Shown one piece after another: positions 1 to 8,676 of a stretch of DNA of 62,177 nucleotides (its first letter is position 1; the number at the start of each line of letters is the position of its first letter). The notes under the pieces were generated by a model, which ran no database searches, was not told where the DNA came from, and worked only from the letters and a program-made list of their open reading frames with translations. This DNA comes from an uncultured Methanobrevibacter sp. (GTDB lineage: Archaea; Methanobacteriota; Methanobacteria; Methanobacteriales; Methanobacteriaceae). Where the stretch lies: contig NZ_CAMVTE010000014.1 in NCBI RefSeq assembly GCF_947170395.1, forward strand, positions 1 to 62,177, given 5' to 3'. Position numbers and translations under genes: made by a program.

Positions 1-504
1 TTTATATTGGAACTTGACGGATTTAACGCACCGATGGTTGTAGATCTGTTTTCAAAAAGATTCCACAACTTCGTACAGCAATATCCAACAAGGGGTGCAG
101 CCGCCGAATTGCACAACTGTGACTTCATGGACATGATTTACAGAGGATTCAATGCCATTAGCGGCGCCCGTAAATTCAGGGCCGGCACCGGAGGAGAACT
201 CGTGCCGAAAATCAATGGATTTGACGTTGACTTAAGCCCGATATTAGCTAATGAAACTGTAATGAATCCGCAAAGATACACATATCCTGCATGTGCAATA
301 ACAGTAAGGTTCTCATCCCTGATGAGACTTGCCGACTACCCATGTCTTTTGACTTCAGAACCTATTACAGCAACCATGATGACAAACATCATTGCGCTTA
401 ACAAAGGCGCTCCCGGTTCTCCTGTAAGGGGATGTAAAAACTGTGCTGCCGCATCTTTGGTTGACAACAAACACGAATACTGTCAATGGAGAGAATCCGT
501 ATAG
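1..504 (+). CDS. C-terminal part of a conserved methanogen protein (possibly DUF2193)
   Basis: The frame is open from the first base, so the gene begins outside the window and only the last 167 or so residues are here. The visible part is a soluble-looking globular segment ending in a cysteine-containing stretch, GCKNCAAASL followed by HEYCQW, which could bind metal. From memory it resembles the C-terminus of DUF2193, a family of roughly 500 residues of unknown function restricted to methanogens; I could not verify this. The stop codon lies just before the aqpM start and overlaps its ribosome binding site, so the two genes are probably co-transcribed and translationally coupled. No function is proposed. 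Confidence 0.65.
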   Translation, partial: FILELDGFNAPMVVDLFSKRFHNFVQQYPTRGAAAELHNCDFMDMIYRGFNAISGARKFRAGTGGELVPKINGFDVDLSPILANETVMNPQRYTYPACAITVRFSSLMRLADYPCLLTSEPITATMMTNIIALNKGAPGSPVRGCKNCAAASLVDNKHEYCQWRESV

Positions 505-513
505 GTGAGTTGG

Positions 514-1287
514 ATGACTTGCAATATAAGAAAGAAATTCTTTGCAGAACTGTTGGGAACCTTTTTCCTTGTACTGTTCGGTACAGGATCTGCTGTTGCA
601 ACTCTTCTGATTTCAGATAGCATCGATCCTGGAAATGCGGGAATTGGTATTCTTGGTGGTTTGGGTGACTGGATTGCAATTGCGCTTGTGTTTGGTCTAA
701 CAGTAATGGTTTGTATTTACGTATTCGGTAAGATATCCGGTGCACATTTAAATCCGGCTGTAACAATCGGACTGCTTGTAACCAAAAACATAGATTTAAT
801 CGACAGCATCTACTATATAGTTGCGCAGGCCATTGGAGCATGTCTTGGAAGTTTGGCGCTATATCTTTTCATGGGCGCTTCAGCCGTAACAATCGGAGGA
901 CTTGGTGCCACTGCTCCTGGTGTTGGTGTAGGATATCTTCAGGCAATGTTTGCCGAATTTTTGGGAACATTCTTCCTTATGATGGTTGTAATGGGTGTTG
1001 CAGTCGATAAAAAGGCAGAACCTGGTTTTGCCGGAATATCAATAGGTATGACAGTGGCTGCAGTTATTGCTGTTTTAGGTGCATTTACCGGGGCATCAAT
1101 TAACCCTGCACGTACATTTGGCCCATACCTGATGGACATGATTTTGGGAGGTCAAAACCTTTGGGGATTCTTCCCGATATATCTTGTCGGACCTATTCTC
1201 GGTGCAATCTGTGCTGCATTTGCTTATGCATACCTTGCAAAAGACAGTGGAGTCTGTGAACTTCCACAACCTTTCAATGATGAATAA
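514..1287 (+). CDS. aqpM: Aquaporin AqpM (water/glycerol channel, MIP family)
   Basis: A 257-residue six-helix channel of the major intrinsic protein family in the cytoplasmic membrane, passing water and probably small neutral solutes such as glycerol. Both signature boxes are present: HLNPAV (NPA about residues 80-82) and SINPARTFGPYLMD (NPA about 197-199), the latter followed by the Arg of the selectivity filter. The text is close to Methanothermobacter AqpM, including GGLGDW and GGLGATAP. By hand alignment the filter is Phe, Ile, Ala, Arg; the Ala replaces the Ser I remember in that protein. I chose ATG 514 because GGTGAG (504-509) is well spaced for it; GTG 505 is in frame but overlaps that site. 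The gene is coupled to the upstream reading frame and ends in a hairpin terminator. Confidence 0.95.
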   Translation: MTCNIRKKFFAELLGTFFLVLFGTGSAVATLLISDSIDPGNAGIGILGGLGDWIAIALVFGLTVMVCIYVFGKISGAHLNPAVTIGLLVTKNIDLIDSIYYIVAQAIGACLGSLALYLFMGASAVTIGGLGATAPGVGVGYLQAMFAEFLGTFFLMMVVMGVAVDKKAEPGFAGISIGMTVAAVIAVLGAFTGASINPARTFGPYLMDMILGGQNLWGFFPIYLVGPILGAICAAFAYAYLAKDSGVCELPQPFNDE

Positions 1288-1314
1288 TTCATTTTGAATT
1301 ATTCTCTTTTTTTT
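1283..1314 (+). terminator. Hairpin plus T-run terminator after aqpM
   Basis: AATAATTC (1283-1290) and GAATTATT (1296-1303) form a perfect 8-bp stem with a 5-nt loop, followed by a T-run from 1307. The aqpM stop codon TAA (1285-1287) lies inside the left arm. Confidence 0.7.
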
Positions 1315-1429
1315 ATTTTAATAATTATTTTACAAAGCTACATAATTTTTTTAAATTAAAAATAATATTTTAAACTTGCTTATTTTTTCTATAATGATGT
1401 AAATATTGCTTTAAATTAATATTAAAAGG

Positions 1430-1437
1430 TTTATATT
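1430..1437 (+). promoter_or_regulatory. Probable TATA box of the Rpn-family gene
   Basis: TTTATATT is preceded by an A/G-rich stretch (AAAAGG) that could serve as a BRE. Initiation about 25 nt downstream would give a short leader of about 30 nt ending in a strong AGGAGG at 1475-1480. The rest of 1315-1489 is AT-rich with nothing else recognised. Confidence 0.5.
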
Positions 1438-1489
1438 ATTTTAATTATAAATTAAAGAATAATTAATAATTTAAAGGAGGTTGGATTTT

Positions 1490-2482
1490 GTGGAATTTCA
1501 CGAGGATATAATTTTTAAAATTCAGGGTCAGGAATATGGTCAGAAACTGATTGAAATCATTAATATTTCTGGAAAAATTGTTGAAGTTCATCCTACTGAA
1601 TATACAATCATCGACCCAAAGATATATAAGCCTGACATGGTTTTTGAGCTTGAAGACAAGGTCATCATACTTGAATTTCAAAGTTCTCATGTCGATATTA
1701 ATGACAAGAGGAGATTTAGATTCTACAGTGCTTTAATTGACAACGTTGCAATCAAATCTAAAAAAGATATTGAAGTGCATGTTTTAAGCACTGTTGAAGA
1801 GGCAGATACCAAGTGCTATTGTGTTAATTCGCAGTCTAGATTTCCAATATATATTCATTCTCTGAAAAATTATGATGCAAATCAATTTTTAAATAGGATG
1901 AATGTTAAAATAGAAAACAAGGAAAAATTTTCTAAAAAAGAATTATTGTTGATTGGCTTACTTTGTTTCATGAAATCAGAACTTGGAACTGATCAGTTGA
2001 TATATGATTCTGCAATAACAATAACAAATATTCCTGGGTTGAATTCGGAAATAGGTCAGTTTGTAAAGGGAGTAATATTGTTGTTATGCGACAAATTTGT
2101 TAAAAATAAATCGTTGAATAAAACAATTTCAAATTTGGTGGGTGGAAATATGAAAATAATTGAGGATTATGCTCAAAGGAAGGTTGATGAGGCAAATAAA
2201 GAATTCCAAAAGACATTGCAGGCTAAAGATGAAGAATTGTCTATTAAAGATGAAGAATTGTCTATTAAAGATGATGAATTGTCCATTAAGGATAAGGAAT
2301 TGTCTATTAAGGATGAAGCATTATCTATTAAAGATAAGGAGTTGGCCGCTAAGGATGAGAAGTTATTGGAATCTCAGCAAAAGATGGTTATTATCTTAAG
2401 TAATGAGGGTTATTCAACTAAGGATATTGTAAGACTTGCTGATGTCAGTTTGGATTTTGTAAATCAAACATTGGCCAAATAA
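1490..2482 (+). CDS. Rpn-family PD-(D/E)XK nuclease/transposase-like protein
   Basis: About 330 residues. The N-terminal half carries a PD-(D/E)XK nuclease pattern of the Rpn (recombination-promoting nuclease, 'transposase_31-like') type: Asp in KPDMVF (about residue 49), then ILEFQSS with Glu62 and Gln64, the E-x-Q variant usual in this family. Residues about 245-293 are seven tandem heptads of the KDEELSI type, predicted to form a coiled coil. The tail (GYSTKDIVRLADVS) looks like a small helix-turn-helix, as in other Rpn proteins. GTG 1490 is preferred because AGGAGG ends at 1480; TTG 1481 would have no spacing. Rpn proteins are linked to RecA-independent recombination and possibly to phage defence; the role here is not known. 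It stands alone, with its own TATA box and no inverted repeats of an insertion sequence. Confidence 0.82.
   Translation: MEFHEDIIFKIQGQEYGQKLIEIINISGKIVEVHPTEYTIIDPKIYKPDMVFELEDKVIILEFQSSHVDINDKRRFRFYSALIDNVAIKSKKDIEVHVLSTVEEADTKCYCVNSQSRFPIYIHSLKNYDANQFLNRMNVKIENKEKFSKKELLLIGLLCFMKSELGTDQLIYDSAITITNIPGLNSEIGQFVKGVILLLCDKFVKNKSLNKTISNLVGGNMKIIEDYAQRKVDEANKEFQKTLQAKDEELSIKDEELSIKDDELSIKDKELSIKDEALSIKDKELAAKDEKLLESQQKMVIILSNEGYSTKDIVRLADVSLDFVNQTLAK
2225..2371 (+). repeat. In-frame 21-bp tandem repeat (seven units)
   Basis: Seven consecutive 21-bp units lie inside the Rpn-family gene. The first two (2225-2245, 2246-2266) are identical; later units drift. Each encodes one heptad, so copy-number change would lengthen or shorten the predicted coiled coil without breaking the frame. 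Confidence 0.9.
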
Positions 2483-2551
2483 CCATTTGGTATCAAAATC
2501 TATTTAATGGTTATAATCAAATATTATAGTAATTACTTTTTAGGTGATAAT

Positions 2552-3421
2552 TTGAATTTTAATCTTAAAGAAGCTATTTTGATATTTATTCGCGGAGTCC
2601 TGATGGGTTCTGCAGATATTGTTCCTGGCGTTTCTGGAGGGACAATAGCATTAATTACAGGCATTTATGCCCATTTAATCGAAGCAATTAGTAGAATCAA
2701 ATTTGGATTTGTAAAACCCCTTCTAAAAGGAGACATCAATGGATTTATTGAAGGGCTGTTTGATGAAATTGATTTCAAATTCTTCATTCCGCTGGTTTTG
2801 GGTATAGGTATTGCGTTTTTAACCCTTGCTAAAGTGGTGACATTCTGTATGGACGCATATCCTGCATGGACATATTCATTTTTCCTGGGTCTGATTATAG
2901 CTTCAGCTGTTATTCTATTTAGAAGGCTTGAAAAAATAGATTTGAAAAATATTCTCTTTGCGATAATAGGTTTGGTTTTAACTTACATATTTGTAAGTCT
3001 GAATCCGATTGCAGCCAATCATTCACTGCCGATATTGTTCGTTTCAGGTATGATAGCAATTTGTGCAATGATTTTGCCTGGAATTTCAGGATCATTTTTA
3101 TTGCTGCTTTTAGGCCAGTACAAATATATGCTGAATTCACTTCACACATTAAACATTGTTGAAATCATTGTTTTTGTCGTTGGTGCATTGATTGGAATTT
3201 TAGGATTTTCCAAAATCCTTAATTACCTGCTTAAAAACCATGAAGAGATTACAATGGCATTTCTGATTGGTGTAATGCTTGGCTCTCTTAGGGTTCCTGG
3301 TGCTGAAATCATCAACTCAGTAAGCGTTAATTTTGCAGGACTTTTCCCTTGCCTTCTTGTTGCAGTAATCGGTTTTGCTTTAATAATCATTCTGGAAACC
3401 AAATTCGACTACATGGAGTAG
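2552..3421 (+). CDS. DUF368 family integral membrane protein
   Basis: About 289 residues with roughly eight hydrophobic segments. The signature stretch RGVLMGSADIVPGVSGGT lies near the N-terminus, and a second copy of the theme (AMILPGISGSFLLLLLGQY) lies in the middle. This internal repeat is typical of DUF368. Members are polytopic membrane proteins of bacteria and archaea; some relatives are implicated in translocating undecaprenyl-type or other polyprenyl phosphate carriers, but I would not assign that here. TTG 2552 is chosen because GGTGAT (2543-2548) sits just upstream and the protein then begins directly with the amphipathic segment before the motif; the longer in-frame start at 2507 has no binding site. 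A T-run after the stop (about 3433-3442) may act as terminator. Confidence 0.85.
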   Translation: MNFNLKEAILIFIRGVLMGSADIVPGVSGGTIALITGIYAHLIEAISRIKFGFVKPLLKGDINGFIEGLFDEIDFKFFIPLVLGIGIAFLTLAKVVTFCMDAYPAWTYSFFLGLIIASAVILFRRLEKIDLKNILFAIIGLVLTYIFVSLNPIAANHSLPILFVSGMIAICAMILPGISGSFLLLLLGQYKYMLNSLHTLNIVEIIVFVVGALIGILGFSKILNYLLKNHEEITMAFLIGVMLGSLRVPGAEIINSVSVNFAGLFPCLLVAVIGFALIIILETKFDYME

Positions 3422-3480
3422 TTGAATTTTCATATTTTTTTTTAAAGATTTATTAACAACGAATAATATAATTAAGTACG

Positions 3481-6072
3481 ATGCTAGTTTTAAAAAAGGT
3501 AAAAAAACAGTGGAGATTATATCCGATAGGTTCACCGAAAGGCGCTCTAAATCACAAAAGGGTTCCTGAATTTGTTGGAAACATTAAATTCAGCAATGAT
3601 GGTGACTCACTTTCCATTTCCAGATTCATTGCCGATTATAATTTCAATGACAACTCCACTTTAAATGAAAAACTGCTTCCTCCTTCAGAAGTCATTAAAT
3701 TGCTTCGCTCACAGGCGGTATTTCTGGCAACCAAAGATGAAAAGGTTGAAAAGTTTTTGAAATCACTTAACATTAAGGTAAGACGCACTCAGGTATGTGA
3801 TTTCTGTGCCTTTGAAGGAAACATTACAATCGTGAATTCATCATATTCATATAAACACAACAATCAGCTCATTTGCAAGGATTGTGCCCATGATACAATC
3901 AAAGAGGAGTTGAAGCTTCAGGGATTTGACAGAGCAATTTTTAGAAACCTTGAAAAGACACTGGAAAAGACTGGAAGTCTTGAAAAAACATTATCAATAT
4001 TATCTCCTCACTTTGATCCGCTGAAAAACAGAAACCTGACTCTTTTCGATAAGACCAAAAAGTCAAAGCACATCATTCCTCCAATTGACATGAAACGTTT
4101 AAAGATAGACAATGACTTTAAACAGGTGCTTCTTGACTCGGGCAACACCAAACTGCTTCCCGTTCAGTATCTGGCCATTAAGGAAGGGCTTTTAAAGGGA
4201 GAGGATTTGCTTGTCGTAAGCGCAACAGGTTCCGGAAAGACTCTGGTAGGAGAGCTTGCAGGAATCACCGAAGCCCTTAAAGGCAGGAAATTCGTGTTTT
4301 TAACCCCTCTGGTGGCGCTTGCCAATCAGAAATACAGGGATTTTAAAAGGAAATACTCTGGATTGGGTCTGAAGGTTGCAATTAAAGTTGGCAGAAATCG
4401 TGTAAAGGCAAAAGGTGAGCTTAATCTTCCTGACAGTGATGTATCCAAGGCGGACATTGTTGTTGCAACCTATGAGGGAATAGATTATCTTTTAAGAAAC
4501 GGCAACTCATCATCATTATCCGATTTGGGAGTTGTTCTGATTGATGAAATTCATATGATTGATGATGAAGACCGTGGAACACGTCTCAATGGTCTTATCA
4601 AACGTTTGAAGCTATTGTATCCTAAAACCCAAATAATCGGTCTTTCCGCTACAGTCAAAAACCCTGAATTTCTGGCATCTGAATTTAACATGAAGCTGGT
4701 CAAGTATGATGAGCGTCCGGTTCCTTTGGAAAGACATTTGGTTTATGTCAGAAACGAATCCCAAAAGAGGCATATCATGCAGAAACTGGTTCAAAGGGAA
4801 TTCAATACCAAATCCAAAAAGGGATTCAGAGGCCAGACTATCATATTTACAAATTCAAGGCGCAAAACCCATCAGATTACAAACTTTCTGACAAACAAAA
4901 GGGTCAACGCAAGAGCATATCACGCAGGATTGTCCTATTATAAAAAGGAAAAGATTGAAAAGGACTTTGACAGGGGAAAGATTTCATGTGTGGTAACAAC
5001 TGCGGCCCTTGCGGCAGGTGTTGACTTTCCGGCATCCCAGGTAATATTCGATTCGCTGGTAATGGGAAACAAATGGATAAATCCGAATGAGTTCTCGCAA
5101 ATGCTCGGGCGTGCAGGAAGACCTTCCTATCATGACCGTGGAATAGTATACCTGCTTCCTGAAGTTGGCAACGATTTTGCAGGTGAATCCGAAGAGGCAA
5201 TGGCATTGGACCTTTTGGAAAGCAACAGTGAAGACGTATACATAGAATATGATGAGCAGTCCGCCTATGAGCAGATTCTGGCTGATATCTCGTCGACTTC
5301 AATAAAATCGATGGACGGTTTGAATAAGTTTTATAAAAATATTGATGTACCTGTAAGTATAAAGATAGCTATTGACGATATGTGTGAACTTGGTCTTGTT
5401 GAGAAAAGCCCTAACGGCAGGCTTGAAGTTACAAAGTACGGCAGGGCAACATCAGTATCCTTTTTATCGATTGAGGATGCGGAGTTCATCAAAAATACTT
5501 TAAACGATTACAATTATCTTAAACGTTATGTCGGCCTCTCGCCGATGTATAAAAAAAAGGATAAGTATGACAAATTGAAAGTGCTGATATTGGCGGTGGC
5601 TATGGATTTGGAGATGTTTGAAAACGCATATCTTTCAAGCGTTATCCACAATCAGATTGCAAATGCCCTGAAAATCAAATTTTCAACAAGACTGTTTGCA
5701 GAGTCCACTTTGGATATCATCTCTTCAGGTGAAGCGATTGAAAAGGTTGACAAGAAATTCCAGGATGCGCTTATTGCTCTTCAAAGCGATTTCATGCAGT
5801 GCAGATGTCAGGACAGGCCGTTCTGTTCTTGCATGCAGAGAGGAATTTCCGAGGTAATCATTCATGAGCGTCTAAAGGGACGTGACCCGCAGGACATATC
5901 AAACAAGCTGTTTAGAAAGTATCAGATTCAAGTCTATCCTGGAGACATTTTCTCATGGCTGGACAATTTCATTAAAAACTTGGATGCAATCAAAAGAATT
6001 GCAAAGGCTTACAGACGACAGAATATTGTTAAAAAAACTAATTGGTTAATTAAGAAAATAGAAAACGGGTGA
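3481..6072 (+). CDS. Ski2-like superfamily 2 DEAD/DEAH-box helicase with two Cys clusters (DUF5814-like)
   Basis: 863 residues, predicted cytoplasmic ATP-dependent helicase. An N-terminal domain carries a four-cysteine zinc-ribbon-like site (CDFC at 106/109, CKDC at 132/135). The helicase core follows: Walker A SATGSGKT (about 247-254), DEIH box (355-358), motif III SAT (389-391) and motif VI QMLGRAGR (540-547). The C-terminal region has a second cluster, CRCQDRPFCSC (Cys 774, 776, 782, 784). The layout fits an archaeal helicase group annotated with DUF5814; the substrate is not known, and DNA repair or RNA processing are both possible. No clear ribosome binding site precedes ATG 3481, so a near-leaderless message is likely. 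The stop overlaps the ribosome binding site of the next gene, implying an operon with the DUF853 ATPase. Confidence 0.88.
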   Translation: MLVLKKVKKQWRLYPIGSPKGALNHKRVPEFVGNIKFSNDGDSLSISRFIADYNFNDNSTLNEKLLPPSEVIKLLRSQAVFLATKDEKVEKFLKSLNIKVRRTQVCDFCAFEGNITIVNSSYSYKHNNQLICKDCAHDTIKEELKLQGFDRAIFRNLEKTLEKTGSLEKTLSILSPHFDPLKNRNLTLFDKTKKSKHIIPPIDMKRLKIDNDFKQVLLDSGNTKLLPVQYLAIKEGLLKGEDLLVVSATGSGKTLVGELAGITEALKGRKFVFLTPLVALANQKYRDFKRKYSGLGLKVAIKVGRNRVKAKGELNLPDSDVSKADIVVATYEGIDYLLRNGNSSSLSDLGVVLIDEIHMIDDEDRGTRLNGLIKRLKLLYPKTQIIGLSATVKNPEFLASEFNMKLVKYDERPVPLERHLVYVRNESQKRHIMQKLVQREFNTKSKKGFRGQTIIFTNSRRKTHQITNFLTNKRVNARAYHAGLSYYKKEKIEKDFDRGKISCVVTTAALAAGVDFPASQVIFDSLVMGNKWINPNEFSQMLGRAGRPSYHDRGIVYLLPEVGNDFAGESEEAMALDLLESNSEDVYIEYDEQSAYEQILADISSTSIKSMDGLNKFYKNIDVPVSIKIAIDDMCELGLVEKSPNGRLEVTKYGRATSVSFLSIEDAEFIKNTLNDYNYLKRYVGLSPMYKKKDKYDKLKVLILAVAMDLEMFENAYLSSVIHNQIANALKIKFSTRLFAESTLDIISSGEAIEKVDKKFQDALIALQSDFMQCRCQDRPFCSCMQRGISEVIIHERLKGRDPQDISNKLFRKYQIQVYPGDIFSWLDNFIKNLDAIKRIAKAYRRQNIVKKTNWLIKKIENG

Positions 6073-6077
6073 AAAAG

Positions 6078-7679
6078 ATGTATGCAGAAGATAAAATATT
6101 GATTGGATGTAATGAAAACGTTAATGTCTCATTATCACCAAAACTTGCCAACCGTCATGGTTTGATAGCAGGTGCAACTGGAACCGGTAAAACAATAACA
6201 CTCAAGACACTGGCTGAATCCTTCTCCGATTTGGGTGTTCCTGTATTTTTAGCTGACATGAAGGGGGACATTTCAGGACTTGCCAAATTGGGTTCTGAAA
6301 CAGAAAAAATCAAAACAAATGTTGAAAAGTATCATCTCGCAGAAATGGGATTCAAATATCAGGCATATCCTGTTGAATTTTGGGACCTTTTCGGAGCCAA
6401 AGGATTGCCTATTAGAGTGACATTGTCTGAAATGGGTCCGGTTTTGCTTTCCAAAATTCTAAACCTGTCTGAAGCACAGCAAGGTGTTTTGAATATAATA
6501 TTCAGGGTTGCTGATGAGGAATCACTTCTAATCATTGACCTGAAAGACTTAAAGGCAATGATTAATCACGTTGTTGAAAACAAGGACAAATATGAAAGCC
6601 AATATGGTGCAATAGCTGAAAAATCAGCCAATACCATTTTAAGAAGCCTTCTCACTCTTGAAGATCAGGGTGGAAACGATTTCTTCGGCGAACCCGCACT
6701 TGACTTGAATGACTTCATGAAGGTCGATGACAACGGAAAAGGCATAATCAATATTTTGGATGCTCAAAAGTTATCCCTTTCTCCTGAAATATACTCCACA
6801 TTTTTACTCTGGATGCTTTCCGAGCTGTTTGAAAACCTGCCTGAAGTGGGCGACATGGATAAGCCTAAATTCGTGTTCTTCTTTGATGAGGCACACCTTT
6901 TGTTTGATGACATGCCTGAAGAGTTTGCCAAAAAGGTAGAACAGATTGTCAGATTAATCCGTTCTAAAGGAGTGGGATTATATTTCATTTCACAGTCTCC
7001 TGCCGATATTCCTGATGATATTCTTGCCCAATTGGGTAACAGGGTCCAGCATGCACTTCATGCATACACTCCAAAAGATCAGAAGGCAGTAAAGGTTGCT
7101 GCAGAAACATTCAGACCAAATCCTGAGTTCAGCACTGCCGATGTAATATCCGAGCTTGGAATCGGGCAGGCATTGGTGTCTGTTCTCGATGAAAAGGGAG
7201 TTCCTGGAATTGTCGAAAAGGTCGACATTGTACCTCCGCAAAGTTATATTGGTGCAATTGACGATACAATGAGATCAGAACTGATTAATCTCTCAGAACT
7301 TAAGCCTAAATACGGTGAAGCTGTTGACGGACTTTCCGCTTATGAAATGCTTCTTGAAAAAATCGATTCCAATCCTAACATAGAAAGTGAAGTGGCAGCA
7401 GTTGATAAGGAAATCATTGAAGAGGTAAAAGCTCAGGAACCGGCTCCTGAAGTTGTCCCGGAAGCACCGCAACAGGAAGCTCCGGCACAGGGAGCAGAAT
7501 CTGTTTTGGGAGATCTTTTAGGAACAGTTTTAGGTGGCGGACAACCTGCAGGCGGCAAGAAAACCAAAAAATCAGCACAACAGAAAATGGTTGAAAAGGC
7601 AGCTACACAGGCAATGAACACCGCCGCACGTGAAGTTACAAAAGGAATAATGAGAGGAATCTTCGGACAAATGAAATAG
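6078..7679 (+). CDS. HerA-like ATPase, DUF853 (YjgR) family
   Basis: 533 residues, a RecA/HerA-like P-loop ATPase probably acting as a hexameric DNA pump. Walker A is GATGTGKT (residues 32-39), preceded by NRHGLIA; Walker B is FVFFFDEAHLLFDD (about 264-277); RSKGVGLYFISQSPADIPD matches the sensor region of HerA/DUF853 proteins. A Pro/Ala/Glu-rich linker (about 450-485) leads to a basic C-terminal helix ending GIMRGIFGQMK, as in YjgR homologues. ATG 6078 is preferred over GTG 6069 because GGGTGA (6067-6072) is then correctly spaced. It forms an operon with the upstream helicase and the downstream small protein. HerA usually partners the nuclease NurA; no NurA is visible here. Confidence 0.9.
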   Translation: MYAEDKILIGCNENVNVSLSPKLANRHGLIAGATGTGKTITLKTLAESFSDLGVPVFLADMKGDISGLAKLGSETEKIKTNVEKYHLAEMGFKYQAYPVEFWDLFGAKGLPIRVTLSEMGPVLLSKILNLSEAQQGVLNIIFRVADEESLLIIDLKDLKAMINHVVENKDKYESQYGAIAEKSANTILRSLLTLEDQGGNDFFGEPALDLNDFMKVDDNGKGIINILDAQKLSLSPEIYSTFLLWMLSELFENLPEVGDMDKPKFVFFFDEAHLLFDDMPEEFAKKVEQIVRLIRSKGVGLYFISQSPADIPDDILAQLGNRVQHALHAYTPKDQKAVKVAAETFRPNPEFSTADVISELGIGQALVSVLDEKGVPGIVEKVDIVPPQSYIGAIDDTMRSELINLSELKPKYGEAVDGLSAYEMLLEKIDSNPNIESEVAAVDKEIIEEVKAQEPAPEVVPEAPQQEAPAQGAESVLGDLLGTVLGGGQPAGGKKTKKSAQQKMVEKAATQAMNTAAREVTKGIMRGIFGQMK

Positions 7680-7687
7680 GTGGTAAA

Positions 7688-8179
7688 ATGGCACATCCCC
7701 ATGTAAATGCGATAGAAAACATGAATGCATCCTCTTTAATAGGAATTATTGAAGAGTCAAAGATGACATATGTCAGGGAAAATCTAAGCATATCTCTTCA
7801 TGAGTCACAGGTGAAACTCTTAAAACAAGTCAAAAAGCACGAAAAGCCTCATCACAAACGGATTCGCATAAGACAGTTCGAAAAGGCGCAAAAGGATGAT
7901 TTGTTCAACCTTCATCTGGGATTGTATCTTAAAAAATATCAGAAATTGGCCAAAAAGGGACTAATCGAAGTCGATGAGGCACCGGATAAGGGTCTTGCCT
8001 ATGACTGCAGCCTTACTGATAAGGGAGTTGAGATTCTGGATGAAATCTCTGAGCTTGAAAGCGAATGGGAAGATGTTGTAGGTGTAAGTGAAGCTGATTT
8101 GGATGCATTAAGAAATCTTGCCCTCAATTCATTTGAAATTTCCTATAACCACAAGAAAAAACGGGGATTCATTTTCTAA
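7688..8179 (+). CDS. Small hypothetical protein, possibly winged helix-turn-helix
   Basis: 163 residues, charged, no signal peptide or membrane segment. The central part (about 60-125) contains helices rich in Lys/Arg followed by KYQKLAKKGLIEVDEAPD and SLTDKGVEILDE, which reads like the recognition helix and wing of a MarR/winged-helix domain (the typical 'LxxKGLIxxxxxxx...LTxxGxxL' pattern). This is pattern recognition only. The ribosome binding site AGGTGG overlaps the stop of the DUF853 gene 9 nt upstream, so it is the third gene of that operon and could regulate or assist the ATPase. Its last 11 bases overlap the 3' end of the convergent DUF123 gene. Confidence 0.7.
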   Translation: MAHPHVNAIENMNASSLIGIIEESKMTYVRENLSISLHESQVKLLKQVKKHEKPHHKRIRIRQFEKAQKDDLFNLHLGLYLKKYQKLAKKGLIEVDEAPDKGLAYDCSLTDKGVEILDEISELESEWEDVVGVSEADLDALRNLALNSFEISYNHKKKRGFIF

Positions 8180-8591
8180 AATGTTCAAATTCCATGGCTA
8201 TTGAATCATATGCATTTTCCACACATTCAATAGCTTCATTTTTTGTTTTAAAATAATAAAGATGGCTTTCACAATCACAGTCTGTGCATCCGAAGTCTTT
8301 AATGCCTTCTGTTTGCATGGATAGGTATTGTGACAGCTCACATTCTATTTTTCTCTCCGATCTGTTATAGATTATATCTGTTATTTCGCTATTTTTCAAA
8401 AGGTAGTCAACATGCCAGTGCATCTTTTTTTCATCGCTCAAATGTCTTTTCAATCTTGATTTGAGTGAATTCATTGCTGAGCCAACATAAACGTAATTGC
8501 CTTTCTTAAAACTGATTTTTCCCAATCTTTTACCAATTTCAATCTCTTTTTTCTGATTTAAATGAATTATTAAACAGTAACATCCTTTCAT
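8169..8591 (-). CDS. DUF123 / GIY-YIG-like nuclease-family protein
   Basis: 140 residues. The start GCYCLII and the following GNYVYVGSA with RLKRHL correspond to the GIY, YIG and Arg-containing motifs of the GIY-YIG fold in its DUF123 variant, and KKMHWHVDYLL is the highly conserved DUF123 signature. In many organisms this domain stands alone or is fused to endonuclease III, which suggests a DNA-related function, but no activity is established that I know of. Several Cys residues (CTDCDCESH, about residues 102-110) may bind metal, as in other members. The gene runs against its neighbours: convergent with the small helix-turn-helix-like gene (11-bp overlap) and divergent from the first surface protein, sharing an 85-bp promoter region. 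Confidence 0.87.
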   Translation of the reverse strand: MKGCYCLIIHLNQKKEIEIGKRLGKISFKKGNYVYVGSAMNSLKSRLKRHLSDEKKMHWHVDYLLKNSEITDIIYNRSERKIECELSQYLSMQTEGIKDFGCTDCDCESHLYYFKTKNEAIECVENAYDSIAMEFEHFRK

Positions 8592-8622
8592 AATCTGAAC
8601 TTCTTTTAGACTTTACTTAATT

Positions 8623-8630
8623 TTTTATAT
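8623..8630 (+). promoter_or_regulatory. TATA box between divergent genes
   Basis: TTTTATAT lies 47 nt before the TTG start at 8677, so transcription would begin near 8650 and give a leader of about 27 nt. Read on the minus strand the same bases are ATATAAAA, placed about right for a nearly leaderless DUF123 transcript starting near 8600. One element may serve both directions. Confidence 0.45.
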
Positions 8631-8676
8631 GAATTGGTACATAAATAAATATAATTAAAACTATTGAGGGATTGAC

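Noticed and set aside
398-841. Minus-strand open frame of 147 codons over the partial gene and aqpM
   Set aside because: It is a shadow of well-supported genes on the plus strand, with Gln/Leu/Ser-rich text that resembles no protein family and no ribosome binding site.
1481-1489. TTG 1481 as start of the Rpn-family gene
   Set aside because: The AGGAGG ends directly before it; GTG 1490 has normal spacing.
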